Below are positions 8,527 through 16,286 of a stretch of 64,000 bases of DNA, one piece after another. The notes beneath the pieces were generated by a model, which made no database searches, was not told the origin of the DNA, and was given only the letters and a program-made list of their open reading frames with translations. The translations under genes and the position numbers were made by a program. Numbering within the stretch: position 1 is the stretch's first letter; each line of letters opens with the position of its first letter. Location: the NCBI GenBank assembly GCA_009777535.1, contig WRLP01000004.1, positions 96,877-160,876 of the forward strand. The letters are read 5' to 3'. The stretch is from Treponema sp. (lineage in GTDB: Bacteria > Spirochaetota > Spirochaetia > Treponematales > Breznakiellaceae).

Positions 8527-9013
8527 TAGGCGGGACCAAGCTGCGGCAGAACAGCCAGTAAACAGCGCTTGAAAGTCTGTTCATGGCATGGACAATATCC
8601 TCCCTGTTCTGTTCCGGCCCTGAAGAAAAAGCCTTAACCGCGTTTATTTCAGTTTCCCTGACCCTGGTTCTCAGGGTATTCAGCCGCAGGGGTAAGGCGC
8701 CCATGGTATGAGATGGAACAGGGTGGTGGAAGCCAAAGAAATCCTTTACCCTGTGGCTTTGCTCATGCAGTTGCTCCAGCGTCAGGCCAAAGAGGCTGTC
8801 TACGGTAAAGGCGCGCCCATTTACTTCCGCAGACATTATATCACGCACAAAGGATAAAACTTCTTCCAGGGCGTTACGGAAAAATTCTTCCCCCTGTTCA
8901 GCAGCCAGCAGCTGCGCTTCCAAAATATCAGCTTCCAGAGAATCCAGAGCCCCCCGGAAGATAATGCGCGGGTGATTTTTTGATACAAAAACATTTGGCC
9001 TTAATTCAGTCAT
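8480..9013 (-). CDS. EutT/PduO-like cobalamin adenosyltransferase
   Basis: The likely role is ATP:cob(I)alamin adenosylation, giving adenosylcobalamin. Support is the N-terminal HPRIIFRGALDSLEADIL block (residues 14-31), which resembles the HPRIRFRGKLDSL segment of EutT, followed by an all-helical body (VLSFVRDIMSAEV, residues ~52-64). The product (177 aa) lacks the N-terminal extension of EutT. No ethanolamine or propanediol genes are nearby. The coding tail overlaps metA by 47 bp tail to tail. The family call is from memory of the motif, so it is moderate. Confidence 0.7.
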   Translation of the reverse strand: MTELRPNVFVSKNHPRIIFRGALDSLEADILEAQLLAAEQGEEFFRNALEEVLSFVRDIMSAEVNGRAFTVDSLFGLTLEQLHEQSHRVKDFFGFHHPVPSHTMGALPLRLNTLRTRVRETEINAVKAFSSGPEQNREDIVHAMNRLSSAVYWLFCRSLVPPITDPSDRTGFPDIQN

Positions 9014-9123
9014 ACTTTCAGTTTCTTTCCCATATTATTACTGATTATTGAACTGTTTGCCATACGCAAATTTTTAAGATATAATGTACTTATCATGTTT
9101 ATCATAATTACAAGGACATCATC

Positions 9124-10425
9124 ATGATTTACAACCCCGAATTGGAGTGCATGGATCCGTCGGCACGGAAAAAACTTCAGCTTGCACACCTGAAAAATCT
9201 GGTGGAGATGGTTTATGCCAGAGTGCCGTTTTACCGCAGCAGCATGAATGCCATGGGCATTGTTCCAAGAGACATTCGCTGTATCGAAGATATCGAAAAA
9301 CTCCCCTTCACGACAAAAGACGATCTTAGGGAAAACTATCCACACGGACTGCGCGCATGCCCGCAGGAACGCATCGTAGAGGTACACATGAGTTCCGGCA
9401 CAACGGGCAAACCTGTGGTAGATGAATATACCATGAAGGACATTGATATCTGGAGGGAGGCAATGTCGCGTACATTGGCGGGCGCCGGCTGCACCAGGGA
9501 CGATATCGTTCAGAACTGCTATGGCTACGGCCTGTTTACAGGCGGAGCGGGCGTACACTACGGCGCTCTGAAAATTGGGGCGGAAGTGCTGCCAATGTCC
9601 AGCGGAAATACTTCAAGACAGCTAATGGTAATGGAGGACTTCAATTCTACAATGCTTACCTGTACCCCTTCCTACGCTCTCTGCATGGCGGAAGAAGCCG
9701 TAGAAGCCGGCATGGATCTATCGAAAATACCGCTTAACAAGGGCTGCTTCGGAGCAGAACCCTGGAGCGAAAACATGCGCAAGGAGATCGAAAAACGCTA
9801 CAGTATGAAGGCCTACGACATATACGGCCTTACAGAAATAATCGGCCCCGGCGTCTCGTTCGAGTGTGAAGCCCAGGACGGGCTGCATGTAAACGAGGAT
9901 CTATTCTATCCCGAGGTAATTGACCCTGTAACCGGAAAAGTTCTGGGCGACGGCGAAAGGGGCGAGCTGGTTTTTACAACCCTCACCAAGGAAGGAACTC
10001 CCCTGCTGCGCTACAGAACACGGGACATAACCTTTTTGATCCGCAAACCCTGCTCCTGCGGCAGAACCACGGTCAGAATGCACAGGCTTTTTGGACGTAC
10101 AGACGATATGCTGATAATCCGCGGAGTTAATGTTTTCCCAAGCCAGATTGAAGAAGCCCTTATCGAAATAGAGGGAACCGAGCCTCAGTACCTTATAGTA
10201 GTGAGCCGAGGTGAAAACCACCTTGACGAGGTGGAATTGCAGGTAGAGGTAAAAAAGGAACTGTTTACTGATATAACCCGCGGCCTTGAAGCGCTGCGCA
10301 ACAGAATTGAAAATGTGATGAAATCCAAACTGCAGATCCAGTTGAAGGTAAGGCTTGTTGAGCCAAAGACCATTGAACGCTCTATTGGCAAGGCCAACAG
10401 AGTTATCGACAACAGGAAAATATGA
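9124..10425 (+). CDS. paaK: Phenylacetate-CoA ligase family protein (PaaK-like)
   Basis: PaaK-type ligases activate aryl acids to CoA thioesters through an acyl-adenylate. The 433-residue protein has the AMP-binding motif SSGTTGKP (90-97), YGLTE (234-238), and the C-terminal lid with RTDDMLIIRGVNVFPSQIEE. A Cys-rich segment (KPCSCGRTT) typical of the family precedes it. ATATAATG lies about 35 nt upstream and AAGGA precedes the ATG. An ACT-domain gene follows directly, a pairing common in anaerobes, where such ligases act on products of aromatic amino acid fermentation. The true substrate is not known. Confidence 0.92.
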   Translation: MIYNPELECMDPSARKKLQLAHLKNLVEMVYARVPFYRSSMNAMGIVPRDIRCIEDIEKLPFTTKDDLRENYPHGLRACPQERIVEVHMSSGTTGKPVVDEYTMKDIDIWREAMSRTLAGAGCTRDDIVQNCYGYGLFTGGAGVHYGALKIGAEVLPMSSGNTSRQLMVMEDFNSTMLTCTPSYALCMAEEAVEAGMDLSKIPLNKGCFGAEPWSENMRKEIEKRYSMKAYDIYGLTEIIGPGVSFECEAQDGLHVNEDLFYPEVIDPVTGKVLGDGERGELVFTTLTKEGTPLLRYRTRDITFLIRKPCSCGRTTVRMHRLFGRTDDMLIIRGVNVFPSQIEEALIEIEGTEPQYLIVVSRGENHLDEVELQVEVKKELFTDITRGLEALRNRIENVMKSKLQIQLKVRLVEPKTIERSIGKANRVIDNRKI

Positions 10426-10448
10426 GTTATAATTAAGAGGAGGTTTTT

Positions 10449-10865
10449 ATGGAAATTAAGCAAATATCGGTTTTTCTGGAAAATACCCCGGGCAGGCTGG
10501 GCGAGGTAACAAAAACCCTCGCGCAAGCCGGAATTAATCTAAGGGCCATAAGCATTGCCGACACTGATTATTTTGGCATACTCAGGCTAATTGTTGACAA
10601 GACAGAAGAAGCTGTAGAAACCCTGACTACTGCGGGTTTTACCACCCGGTTGACCAGTGTGGCCGCTGTTGAAATCGAGGATATACCGGGGAGTCTCGCG
10701 AAATTGATGGAGCTTTTCCAGCAAAATCAAATCAACATTGAATATCTGTATGCGTCACTTGAAGGCAAAGCCGGAAAAGCGGTTGTAATATTCAAGCTGG
10801 AAGATCACAACAGGGGTTTACAAATCATTAAAGATAAAGGCTTTACCATAGCGGAAATATTTTAA
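10449..10865 (+). CDS. Tandem ACT-domain amino-acid-binding protein
   Basis: Two ACT domains fill the 138 residues: FLENTPGRLGEVTKTLAQAGIN (about residues 8-29) and the matching VEIEDIPGSLAKLMELFQQN (about 75-94). ACT pairs bind amino acids and regulate metabolism; this subgroup is typically encoded beside paaK. AAGAGGAGG gives a strong ribosome-binding site. The last base of the stop codon is the first base of the glgA start, so all three genes are probably one transcript. The ligand is unknown, with aromatic or branched-chain amino acids as the natural guess. Confidence 0.88.
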   Translation: MEIKQISVFLENTPGRLGEVTKTLAQAGINLRAISIADTDYFGILRLIVDKTEEAVETLTTAGFTTRLTSVAAVEIEDIPGSLAKLMELFQQNQINIEYLYASLEGKAGKAVVIFKLEDHNRGLQIIKDKGFTIAEIF

Positions 10866-12406
10866 TGAAAATACTGATGGTTTCCAGCGAAGCAATACCG
10901 TTCGCGAAAACCGGAGGACTGTCGGATATGGTTACAGCCTTATCCCTCAGTCTTGCCAAGCTTGGCCATGAAGTAAAAATCGTTCTTCCCCGCTATTATT
11001 CCATTGACCGCGGCACGCAGCAGCTTGTTCCGGGAGCCATGGGGGTTCCGATGGGCGGCGGCGAGGAATGGAGCGCTGTTTACACCGCGCCGCTTCCCGG
11101 CTCGAAAGAAAAAAATCCGGTGCAGGTTTACTTTATCGATCACGAGATTTATTTCGGCAGGGACGGCATTTACGGCGTTCCTTCCGAGCCGGACTTTATT
11201 GACAACCCCAGGCGGTTTTCTTTTTTCTGCCGCGCCGTATTTCAGCTCTGCCGGAAAATCAGCTGGTTTCCCGATGTGCTTCACGCTCATGACTGGCCGG
11301 CTGCAATGGCCCCCGTTTACCTTAAATTCGCCGAACGTGTTTCCGGCAGCCTGGGCGGCTTTGAAAAAACGGCCTCTGTTTTTACGATCCACAATCTGGG
11401 CTACCAGGGCATTTACAGCAAAGATAATTTCGATTACACGGGGCTTGGATGGGATGTTTTTTACAATGCCGGTTTTGAAGACGCAGGCATGCTGAATTTA
11501 TTGAAAGCCGGACTCTACAGCGCCGATAAACTAAACACAGTTTCACCTAACTATGCGGAAGAAACAAAAACCCAGGCACACGGGTTCAGGCTCGACGGTG
11601 TTTTGCGCTATAGAAGCGCCGATTACACGGGGATACTCAACGGCATTGATACCGGCATTTGGAACCCAATGAAGGATAAATACATAAGCGCGCATTTTTC
11701 AGCCAAAAACATGGCAGGTAAGGCAAAGGTGAAGGAAGAATTGCAGAAGGAATTCGGCCTGCCCCAGGATTCTTCGGCGCCTCTGGTTGGAATGGTTACA
11801 AGGCTGACAGGGCAAAAAGGCGTGGGAGAACTTTTTGGCCCAACCTACGGCAGCGCCTGGGCAATATGCCGTGAAATGAATCTACAGATGGTTCTTCTGG
11901 GCTCCGGAGAAGCATGGTGCGAAAATGAGGTTTTAAGCCTCGCCTCCAGGCTTTCAAACTTCAAGGCCGTAATCGGATTCGACGAGAAATTAAGCCACCT
12001 TATAGAAGCGGGCAGCGACTTTTTCCTTATGCCAAGCCGTTATGAGCCATGCGGCCTTAACCAGATGTATTCCCTTGCATACGGAACCCTTCCCATTGTC
12101 CGCAGGACAGGCGGATTCGTTGATACGATTGAAAACTACAATGAGGCGACCGGCGGCGGAACAGGCTTTATGTTCGATAACCTTAGCCCTGTATCAATTT
12201 ACAATACCGTGGGCTGGGCGGTGTGGGCATGGTACAACTGCCGCGAGCATATAGAGGCCATGCGTACACGGGCGATGAAGCTTGATTTTTCCTGGGAAAA
12301 ATCCGCCGCGAAGTATGTAGAATTATATGATGATGCCCGCACTGCTGTCTTTGGAAAAACAGGCAATTCCGGCTCCGGTACGGCAGCTTCAGATATTTTT
12401 TCTTAA
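10865..12406 (+). CDS. glgA: Glycogen/starch synthase GlgA
   Basis: GlgA extends alpha-1,4-glucan from ADP-glucose in the cytoplasm. The 513-residue GT5 protein has the KTGGLSD nucleotide-sugar motif at residues 15-21, the HAHDWPAAMAPVYL segment and TIHNLGYQG. The C-terminal SRYEPCGLNQMYSLAYG and RTGGFVDT motifs form the donor site. It overlaps the ACT gene by 1 nt and the convergent DUF362 gene by 18 bp. A malQ gene about 32 kb away could belong to the same glucan cycle. Confidence 0.96.
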   Translation: MKILMVSSEAIPFAKTGGLSDMVTALSLSLAKLGHEVKIVLPRYYSIDRGTQQLVPGAMGVPMGGGEEWSAVYTAPLPGSKEKNPVQVYFIDHEIYFGRDGIYGVPSEPDFIDNPRRFSFFCRAVFQLCRKISWFPDVLHAHDWPAAMAPVYLKFAERVSGSLGGFEKTASVFTIHNLGYQGIYSKDNFDYTGLGWDVFYNAGFEDAGMLNLLKAGLYSADKLNTVSPNYAEETKTQAHGFRLDGVLRYRSADYTGILNGIDTGIWNPMKDKYISAHFSAKNMAGKAKVKEELQKEFGLPQDSSAPLVGMVTRLTGQKGVGELFGPTYGSAWAICREMNLQMVLLGSGEAWCENEVLSLASRLSNFKAVIGFDEKLSHLIEAGSDFFLMPSRYEPCGLNQMYSLAYGTLPIVRRTGGFVDTIENYNEATGGGTGFMFDNLSPVSIYNTVGWAVWAWYNCREHIEAMRTRAMKLDFSWEKSAAKYVELYDDARTAVFGKTGNSGSGTAASDIFS

Positions 12407-13492
12407 AAACGCCAGAACATCGGCGCCCGACGGCGGACAGCCCGGACAAAAAGCCTTAAATTCTATGGTACACGTTCCAATTCCAAGATTGCCCTTTTTT
12501 CCCTTAAACCCCTGACCCACGCAGATTTTATCCCATAACGCCCCAAGTTCAGTTCTGTTCAAACGGGAAAGGGCAAAAATAAGTGAAGCATAACAGGCGC
12601 TGCATGCCTTGTTTTCGTTGACACATGCCGCTAGCTGGCGAACCTTGCCGGACGGAGAGGCGGCGACCCTTGCCTGAGAACTTACCTTATTTAATTCGCG
12701 CACCTTTGCATTTGCTATATCGGCGCTTCCAACACCAAGTTTTTCGGCAAGGCCGATATACGGAATTTCAGAAATTTCATACCCCATCTGGGCGGCTACC
12801 CAGGCGTCGCAAAGAACAGGGTCCCTTGCCGCGAACATACGGCCTGAATGCACAGGGTTTCCGCCTTCTTCAAAATCAAGATCGCCGCAGACAGCGTCCA
12901 CAACAATAAAATCGCTGCGTACTGCGGTATTCAGATGGGCTATTGGCTTGGTAAGCCCCAATGTGTGAAAGCGGCGTTTTTCCCAGTCGGGAATAACACC
13001 CTTGTTGTTTTTAAGAGCGCAGGTGATCAGAGTCTGACAATGCCCCTTCATTACCGGCAAGTTGATCATAAAGTCCACGGCAAGGGCGCTTTGGCATATT
13101 TCTATTTCCATACCGCGGCAGTCGCAGGGCTTTGTTTTATCCTGTTTGGTGTCAATTAGCTGGACACCCCATTCATCTGCTACTTTCCCAAAGCCGCATA
13201 TTTTGAAAGCATCAGTTGTCGATGCTCCTGCCCACGCTCCTTCGAGAATCACAATATTATTAAAGCCATTTTCTTTCAGATAACTGATAAGGCCCCAGGC
13301 AATCTCCGGATGGGTTGTCGCCCCGCCGGACGCCGGACGCGCAACCACAAGGTTTGGTTTTATGCCGATCCACTTGCGGCGATCCCCTATGAGTCCGGCC
13401 AAATTTGCTTCATTGGCCAGGCGAATTGCCATTGCGCTGATATCATCACCATATACGACCAGAATTTCATTTTTATCCATAATTTGTTTCAC
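12389..13492 (-). CDS. DUF362 domain protein (Cys-rich)
   Basis: A DUF362-family protein of 367 residues, recognisable by IGIKPNLVVARPASGGATTHPE near the N-terminus, VDFMINLPVMKGHCQT, and ARDPVLCDAW. DUF362 proteins are often redox-associated, with iron-sulfur domains. Here the C-terminal third has several cysteines (CVNENKACSACYA and GIGTCTIEFKAFCPGCPPSG) that could bind a metal centre, but no classic ferredoxin pattern. The start is GTG at 13492, overlapping the upstream hlyC stop as GTGA; an ATG at 13480 is an alternative. No specific reaction can be assigned. Confidence 0.82.
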   Translation of the reverse strand: MKQIMDKNEILVVYGDDISAMAIRLANEANLAGLIGDRRKWIGIKPNLVVARPASGGATTHPEIAWGLISYLKENGFNNIVILEGAWAGASTTDAFKICGFGKVADEWGVQLIDTKQDKTKPCDCRGMEIEICQSALAVDFMINLPVMKGHCQTLITCALKNNKGVIPDWEKRRFHTLGLTKPIAHLNTAVRSDFIVVDAVCGDLDFEEGGNPVHSGRMFAARDPVLCDAWVAAQMGYEISEIPYIGLAEKLGVGSADIANAKVRELNKVSSQARVAASPSGKVRQLAACVNENKACSACYASLIFALSRLNRTELGALWDKICVGQGFKGKKGNLGIGTCTIEFKAFCPGCPPSGADVLAFLRKNI

Positions 13493-14739
13493 GCCTTAAA
13501 ACTTACAATTACTTCCATAACCCTGTTTTGCAGAATTTTTGAAACCCGAATAATAATATCATGGAATAAATATTCTTCTCCGGTTTGGGGCAATCTGCCG
13601 GACTTTTCCATAATCCAGTTCCCTATAGTTGTATCGGGAATATCTTCGGTACTGTTTTTAATGCCTAAAAAATCGTACATATCAATAAAGTTTACGTTTC
13701 CCATAACGAAAAAACTGCCGTCTTTCGCGGCTTTAATGGATTCAACAACCTCATCATGTTCGTCCCAAATTTCGCCAACAAGCTCTTCCACAATGTCCTC
13801 TAAGGTTATAATTCCCAGGGTACCGCCGAATTCGTCGACAACCACCGCAAGATGCGCGTGTTTTTGCTGCAGGGTTCGCAGGAGTTTTGTTATTTTCATT
13901 GTTTTGGTAACAAGAGCCGCCGGTTTTACAATTTCCAGCGGAGTTTTAACGCCCTTGCTGACCAGGTGATAAAAATCTTTTAATAAAATTACACCCGTTA
14001 TATTGTCTATGCTGTCGCGAAAAACCGGCAGCCTGGAAAACCCTGTTTCAGTGAATTTGCGGTCAATTTCTTCGGCGGTATCGTTTTCGGATACAGCGGC
14101 TACATCGATTCGCGGTGTAAAAATATCTCCGGCGGTTATATCATCAAACTCGATTGCCTGCCGTATCATTTCTTCTTCCTGCTTATTAATTCCGCCTTCC
14201 TGCGCAACCTCTTCCACAAAGGTTAGAAGTTCATTTTCGGTGATTGAACGATCCATCTTTGCCGGAAATATTTTCATGATGATTTTTTTCCAGAAGGCGG
14301 TAAAATAATTAAGCGGAGTAAAAATAATCAGTAAAAAACTTAAAAGCGGAGCTGTTCTTATGGCCGTCATTTCCGGGGATTCCTTAGCCAGCGCTTTGGG
14401 CGAGATATCACAAAACAGCAGCACTACAAGGGATAAAACAACGGCGGCAATGCTTACCCCCTTGGCTCCGAACAGGCTGACAAAAAGCACTGTCGCAAGC
14501 GCTGATGCGACGATGTTGACGATATTGTTCCCTATCAAAACCGAAGAAAGAACCTTGTCATACATATCAAGCATTTTTAGCGCAAGCCTTGCCCTTCCGC
14601 TTTTTAATGCCATGTTTTTCAGCTTGATCCTGTTTAGAGCGGAAAAGGCCATCTCGCAAAACGAAAAAAAAGCGGAAAAACAAAGCAACGCAACCAGGGA
14701 AATGATAAGCGCTAAATTATTGGAACCGGGGTTTTCCAT
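13489..14739 (-). CDS. CNNM/HlyC-CorC family transporter (DUF21 + CBS pair + CorC_HlyC)
   Basis: Probable Mg2+/divalent cation-related membrane transporter. An N-terminal DUF21 membrane domain has about four hydrophobic segments (residues 8-150). Two CBS domains follow, with IFTPRIDVAAV and VVVDEFGGTLGIITLEDIVEELVG, then the C-terminal transporter-associated domain. Length (416 aa) is normal. The ATG lies only 6 nt after the 3' end of tRNA-Cys and has no ribosome-binding site, so its mRNA must come from the tRNA transcript or be leaderless. DUF362 follows with a 4-nt overlap. Confidence 0.93.
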   Translation of the reverse strand: MENPGSNNLALIISLVALLCFSAFFSFCEMAFSALNRIKLKNMALKSGRARLALKMLDMYDKVLSSVLIGNNIVNIVASALATVLFVSLFGAKGVSIAAVVLSLVVLLFCDISPKALAKESPEMTAIRTAPLLSFLLIIFTPLNYFTAFWKKIIMKIFPAKMDRSITENELLTFVEEVAQEGGINKQEEEMIRQAIEFDDITAGDIFTPRIDVAAVSENDTAEEIDRKFTETGFSRLPVFRDSIDNITGVILLKDFYHLVSKGVKTPLEIVKPAALVTKTMKITKLLRTLQQKHAHLAVVVDEFGGTLGIITLEDIVEELVGEIWDEHDEVVESIKAAKDGSFFVMGNVNFIDMYDFLGIKNSTEDIPDTTIGNWIMEKSGRLPQTGEEYLFHDIIIRVSKILQNRVMEVIVSFKA

Positions 14740-14745
14740 TATATA

Positions 14746-14817
14746 AGGCGCCGATCAGAATTGAACTGATGCATAATGGTTTTGCAGACCACTCCCTTAC
14801 CGCTTGGGTACGGCGCC
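14746..14817 (-). tRNA. tRNA-Cys(GCA)
   Basis: A complete cloverleaf can be drawn: acceptor GGCGCCG/CGGCGCC, D-arm CCC/GGG, anticodon stem GTGGT/ACCAT with loop CTGCAAA (anticodon GCA), T-arm ATCAG/CTGAT, and discriminator U as expected for tRNA-Cys. CCA is not encoded, consistent with the cca gene at 28.8 kb. TATAAT (14832-14827) lies 9 nt upstream of the 5' end. hlyC begins 6 nt downstream. Confidence 0.95.
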
Positions 14818-14826
14818 GTAAGTATC

Positions 14827-14832
14827 ATTATA
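14827..14832 (-). promoter_or_regulatory. -10 hexamer for tRNA-Cys (and hlyC-DUF362)
   Basis: TATAAT on the minus strand ends 9 nt before the tRNA 5' end; no good -35 box is visible at 16-18 bp. It is the only promoter-like signal before hlyC. Confidence 0.55.
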
Positions 14833-14860
14833 TTAAAGCTATAACTTATGAGAAAAAAGA

Positions 14861-16246
14861 TCAAGTGAGGGGGATCCTCTCCCTTTTCAAAAACTTTCCT
14901 CTTCCATGGCTGCCCAGGAATTTTCCGCCACGGACAATTACCTCGCCGCGGGAGATTGTACAAACCGGCCAGCCATGGACATCGAATCCCTCATAGGCGG
15001 TATAGTCGCAGGCGCCACGAATTATTTTTTTGCTGATGGCAGCTTTTTTATCCGGATCGATAATTGCCAGATCGGCGTCTGATCCAACTGCTATTACTCC
15101 CTTTTTTGGATACAGGCCGAAAATCCTGGCCGGTGAAGTGCAGCAAAGATCGACAAAGCGGCGCAGGCTTATTCTTTTTTTAGCGACGCCTTCGCTGAAC
15201 ATAAGAGGGATGCGCTCCTGAACGCCGCCGATACCAGAGGGGCACTTTGTAAAGTCATCCCTGCCTGCCATTTTTTGTGTCTCGAACAAAAAGGGGCAGT
15301 GATCTGTTGCGACGGTATCAATATCATTTTCCAGAGCATTCAAAAGCGCGTTCCTGTCGGCGGCGCTGCGCAGCGGCGGACACATTATATACTTTAAGCC
15401 CTCATGCCCGCCTTGCGCATAACGTTCTTCACCAAGGAACAGGTACTGCGGGCAGGTTTCCGCGAAAATATTTTTCTGCCCCCTGTTTCTGGCAGCGTTG
15501 ATAAACTCCAGCCCCGGGGCATTGCTCAAGTGCACGATATAAAGCGGTGCGTCGCCGGCAAGGCGGGCAAAAAGCAGCATGCGGTTGATTGCCTCGGCCT
15601 CGCACTCGGCAGGCCGCGACAGCGGGTGAAAAACGGGCGCTGTCTTTCCGGCTGTGGTAAATTCCTGGCGCAGCAGGTTTATCACCCCGTCATTTTCCGG
15701 GTGAACAGCAACAAGCAGCGCCCTCTCCCCTGCCCGCCTTAAAACCCTGAATGCATCAGCATCGGAAATCTTAAAGCCGTAGGTAAGGTACAGTTTGAAG
15801 CTCGTTACCCCCTCGTCTGCCAGGCTGTCCATCATGGTTAAAACTTTTTCATCTACATGCTGAATTACCCCATGAAAGCCGTAGTCGATCACGGCCCTGC
15901 CGGCGGCCAATCCGTGATATTTTTTTATCTGATGATCCAAATCGCAGCCGGCAGGCCCGAAGCCGGGATGATCTATTATAGTGGTAGTTCCGCCGCAGGC
16001 GGCTGCAACAGTACCGGAATAGAAATCATCGCATGATGCTGCCTTCCCTGTATCAAGATTCATATGGGTATGTACGTCAACGCCGCCGGGGATTACGATT
16101 TTACCCGAAGCATCAATAATTTCTGCACCTGTGCAGTCCAAATCCTTTTCTATTCTGGAAATTTTTCCTTCTTCGCAGATTATATCGCAGACTGTTTCTG
16201 CATCATCTGTAATTACCAGACCGTTTTTTATCAAAAGGTTTTTCAC
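14861..16246 (-). CDS. Dihydropyrimidinase / hydantoinase family amidohydrolase
   Basis: Cyclic amidohydrolase that opens dihydropyrimidine or hydantoin rings at a binuclear zinc site. Metal ligands are visible: HTH (H59, H61), K151 in SFKLYLTY (the carboxylated lysine), H182, a later His in YIVHLS, and Asp in TDHCPF. Length (461 aa) is normal. The start is GTG at 16246, with a weak AGTGAGAAG upstream. No other pyrimidine catabolism gene is adjacent, so the substrate remains open. Confidence 0.9.
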   Translation of the reverse strand: MKNLLIKNGLVITDDAETVCDIICEEGKISRIEKDLDCTGAEIIDASGKIVIPGGVDVHTHMNLDTGKAASCDDFYSGTVAAACGGTTTIIDHPGFGPAGCDLDHQIKKYHGLAAGRAVIDYGFHGVIQHVDEKVLTMMDSLADEGVTSFKLYLTYGFKISDADAFRVLRRAGERALLVAVHPENDGVINLLRQEFTTAGKTAPVFHPLSRPAECEAEAINRMLLFARLAGDAPLYIVHLSNAPGLEFINAARNRGQKNIFAETCPQYLFLGEERYAQGGHEGLKYIMCPPLRSAADRNALLNALENDIDTVATDHCPFLFETQKMAGRDDFTKCPSGIGGVQERIPLMFSEGVAKKRISLRRFVDLCCTSPARIFGLYPKKGVIAVGSDADLAIIDPDKKAAISKKIIRGACDYTAYEGFDVHGWPVCTISRGEVIVRGGKFLGSHGRGKFLKRERIPLT

Positions 16247-16286
16247 GCGCTTCTCACTTCTACTTTCTTATGATACATTCATTATC

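Noticed and set aside
16131..16286. Upstream extension of ettA by 52 codons
   Set aside because: It reads antisense through the hydantoinase gene and does not resemble the family N-terminus.
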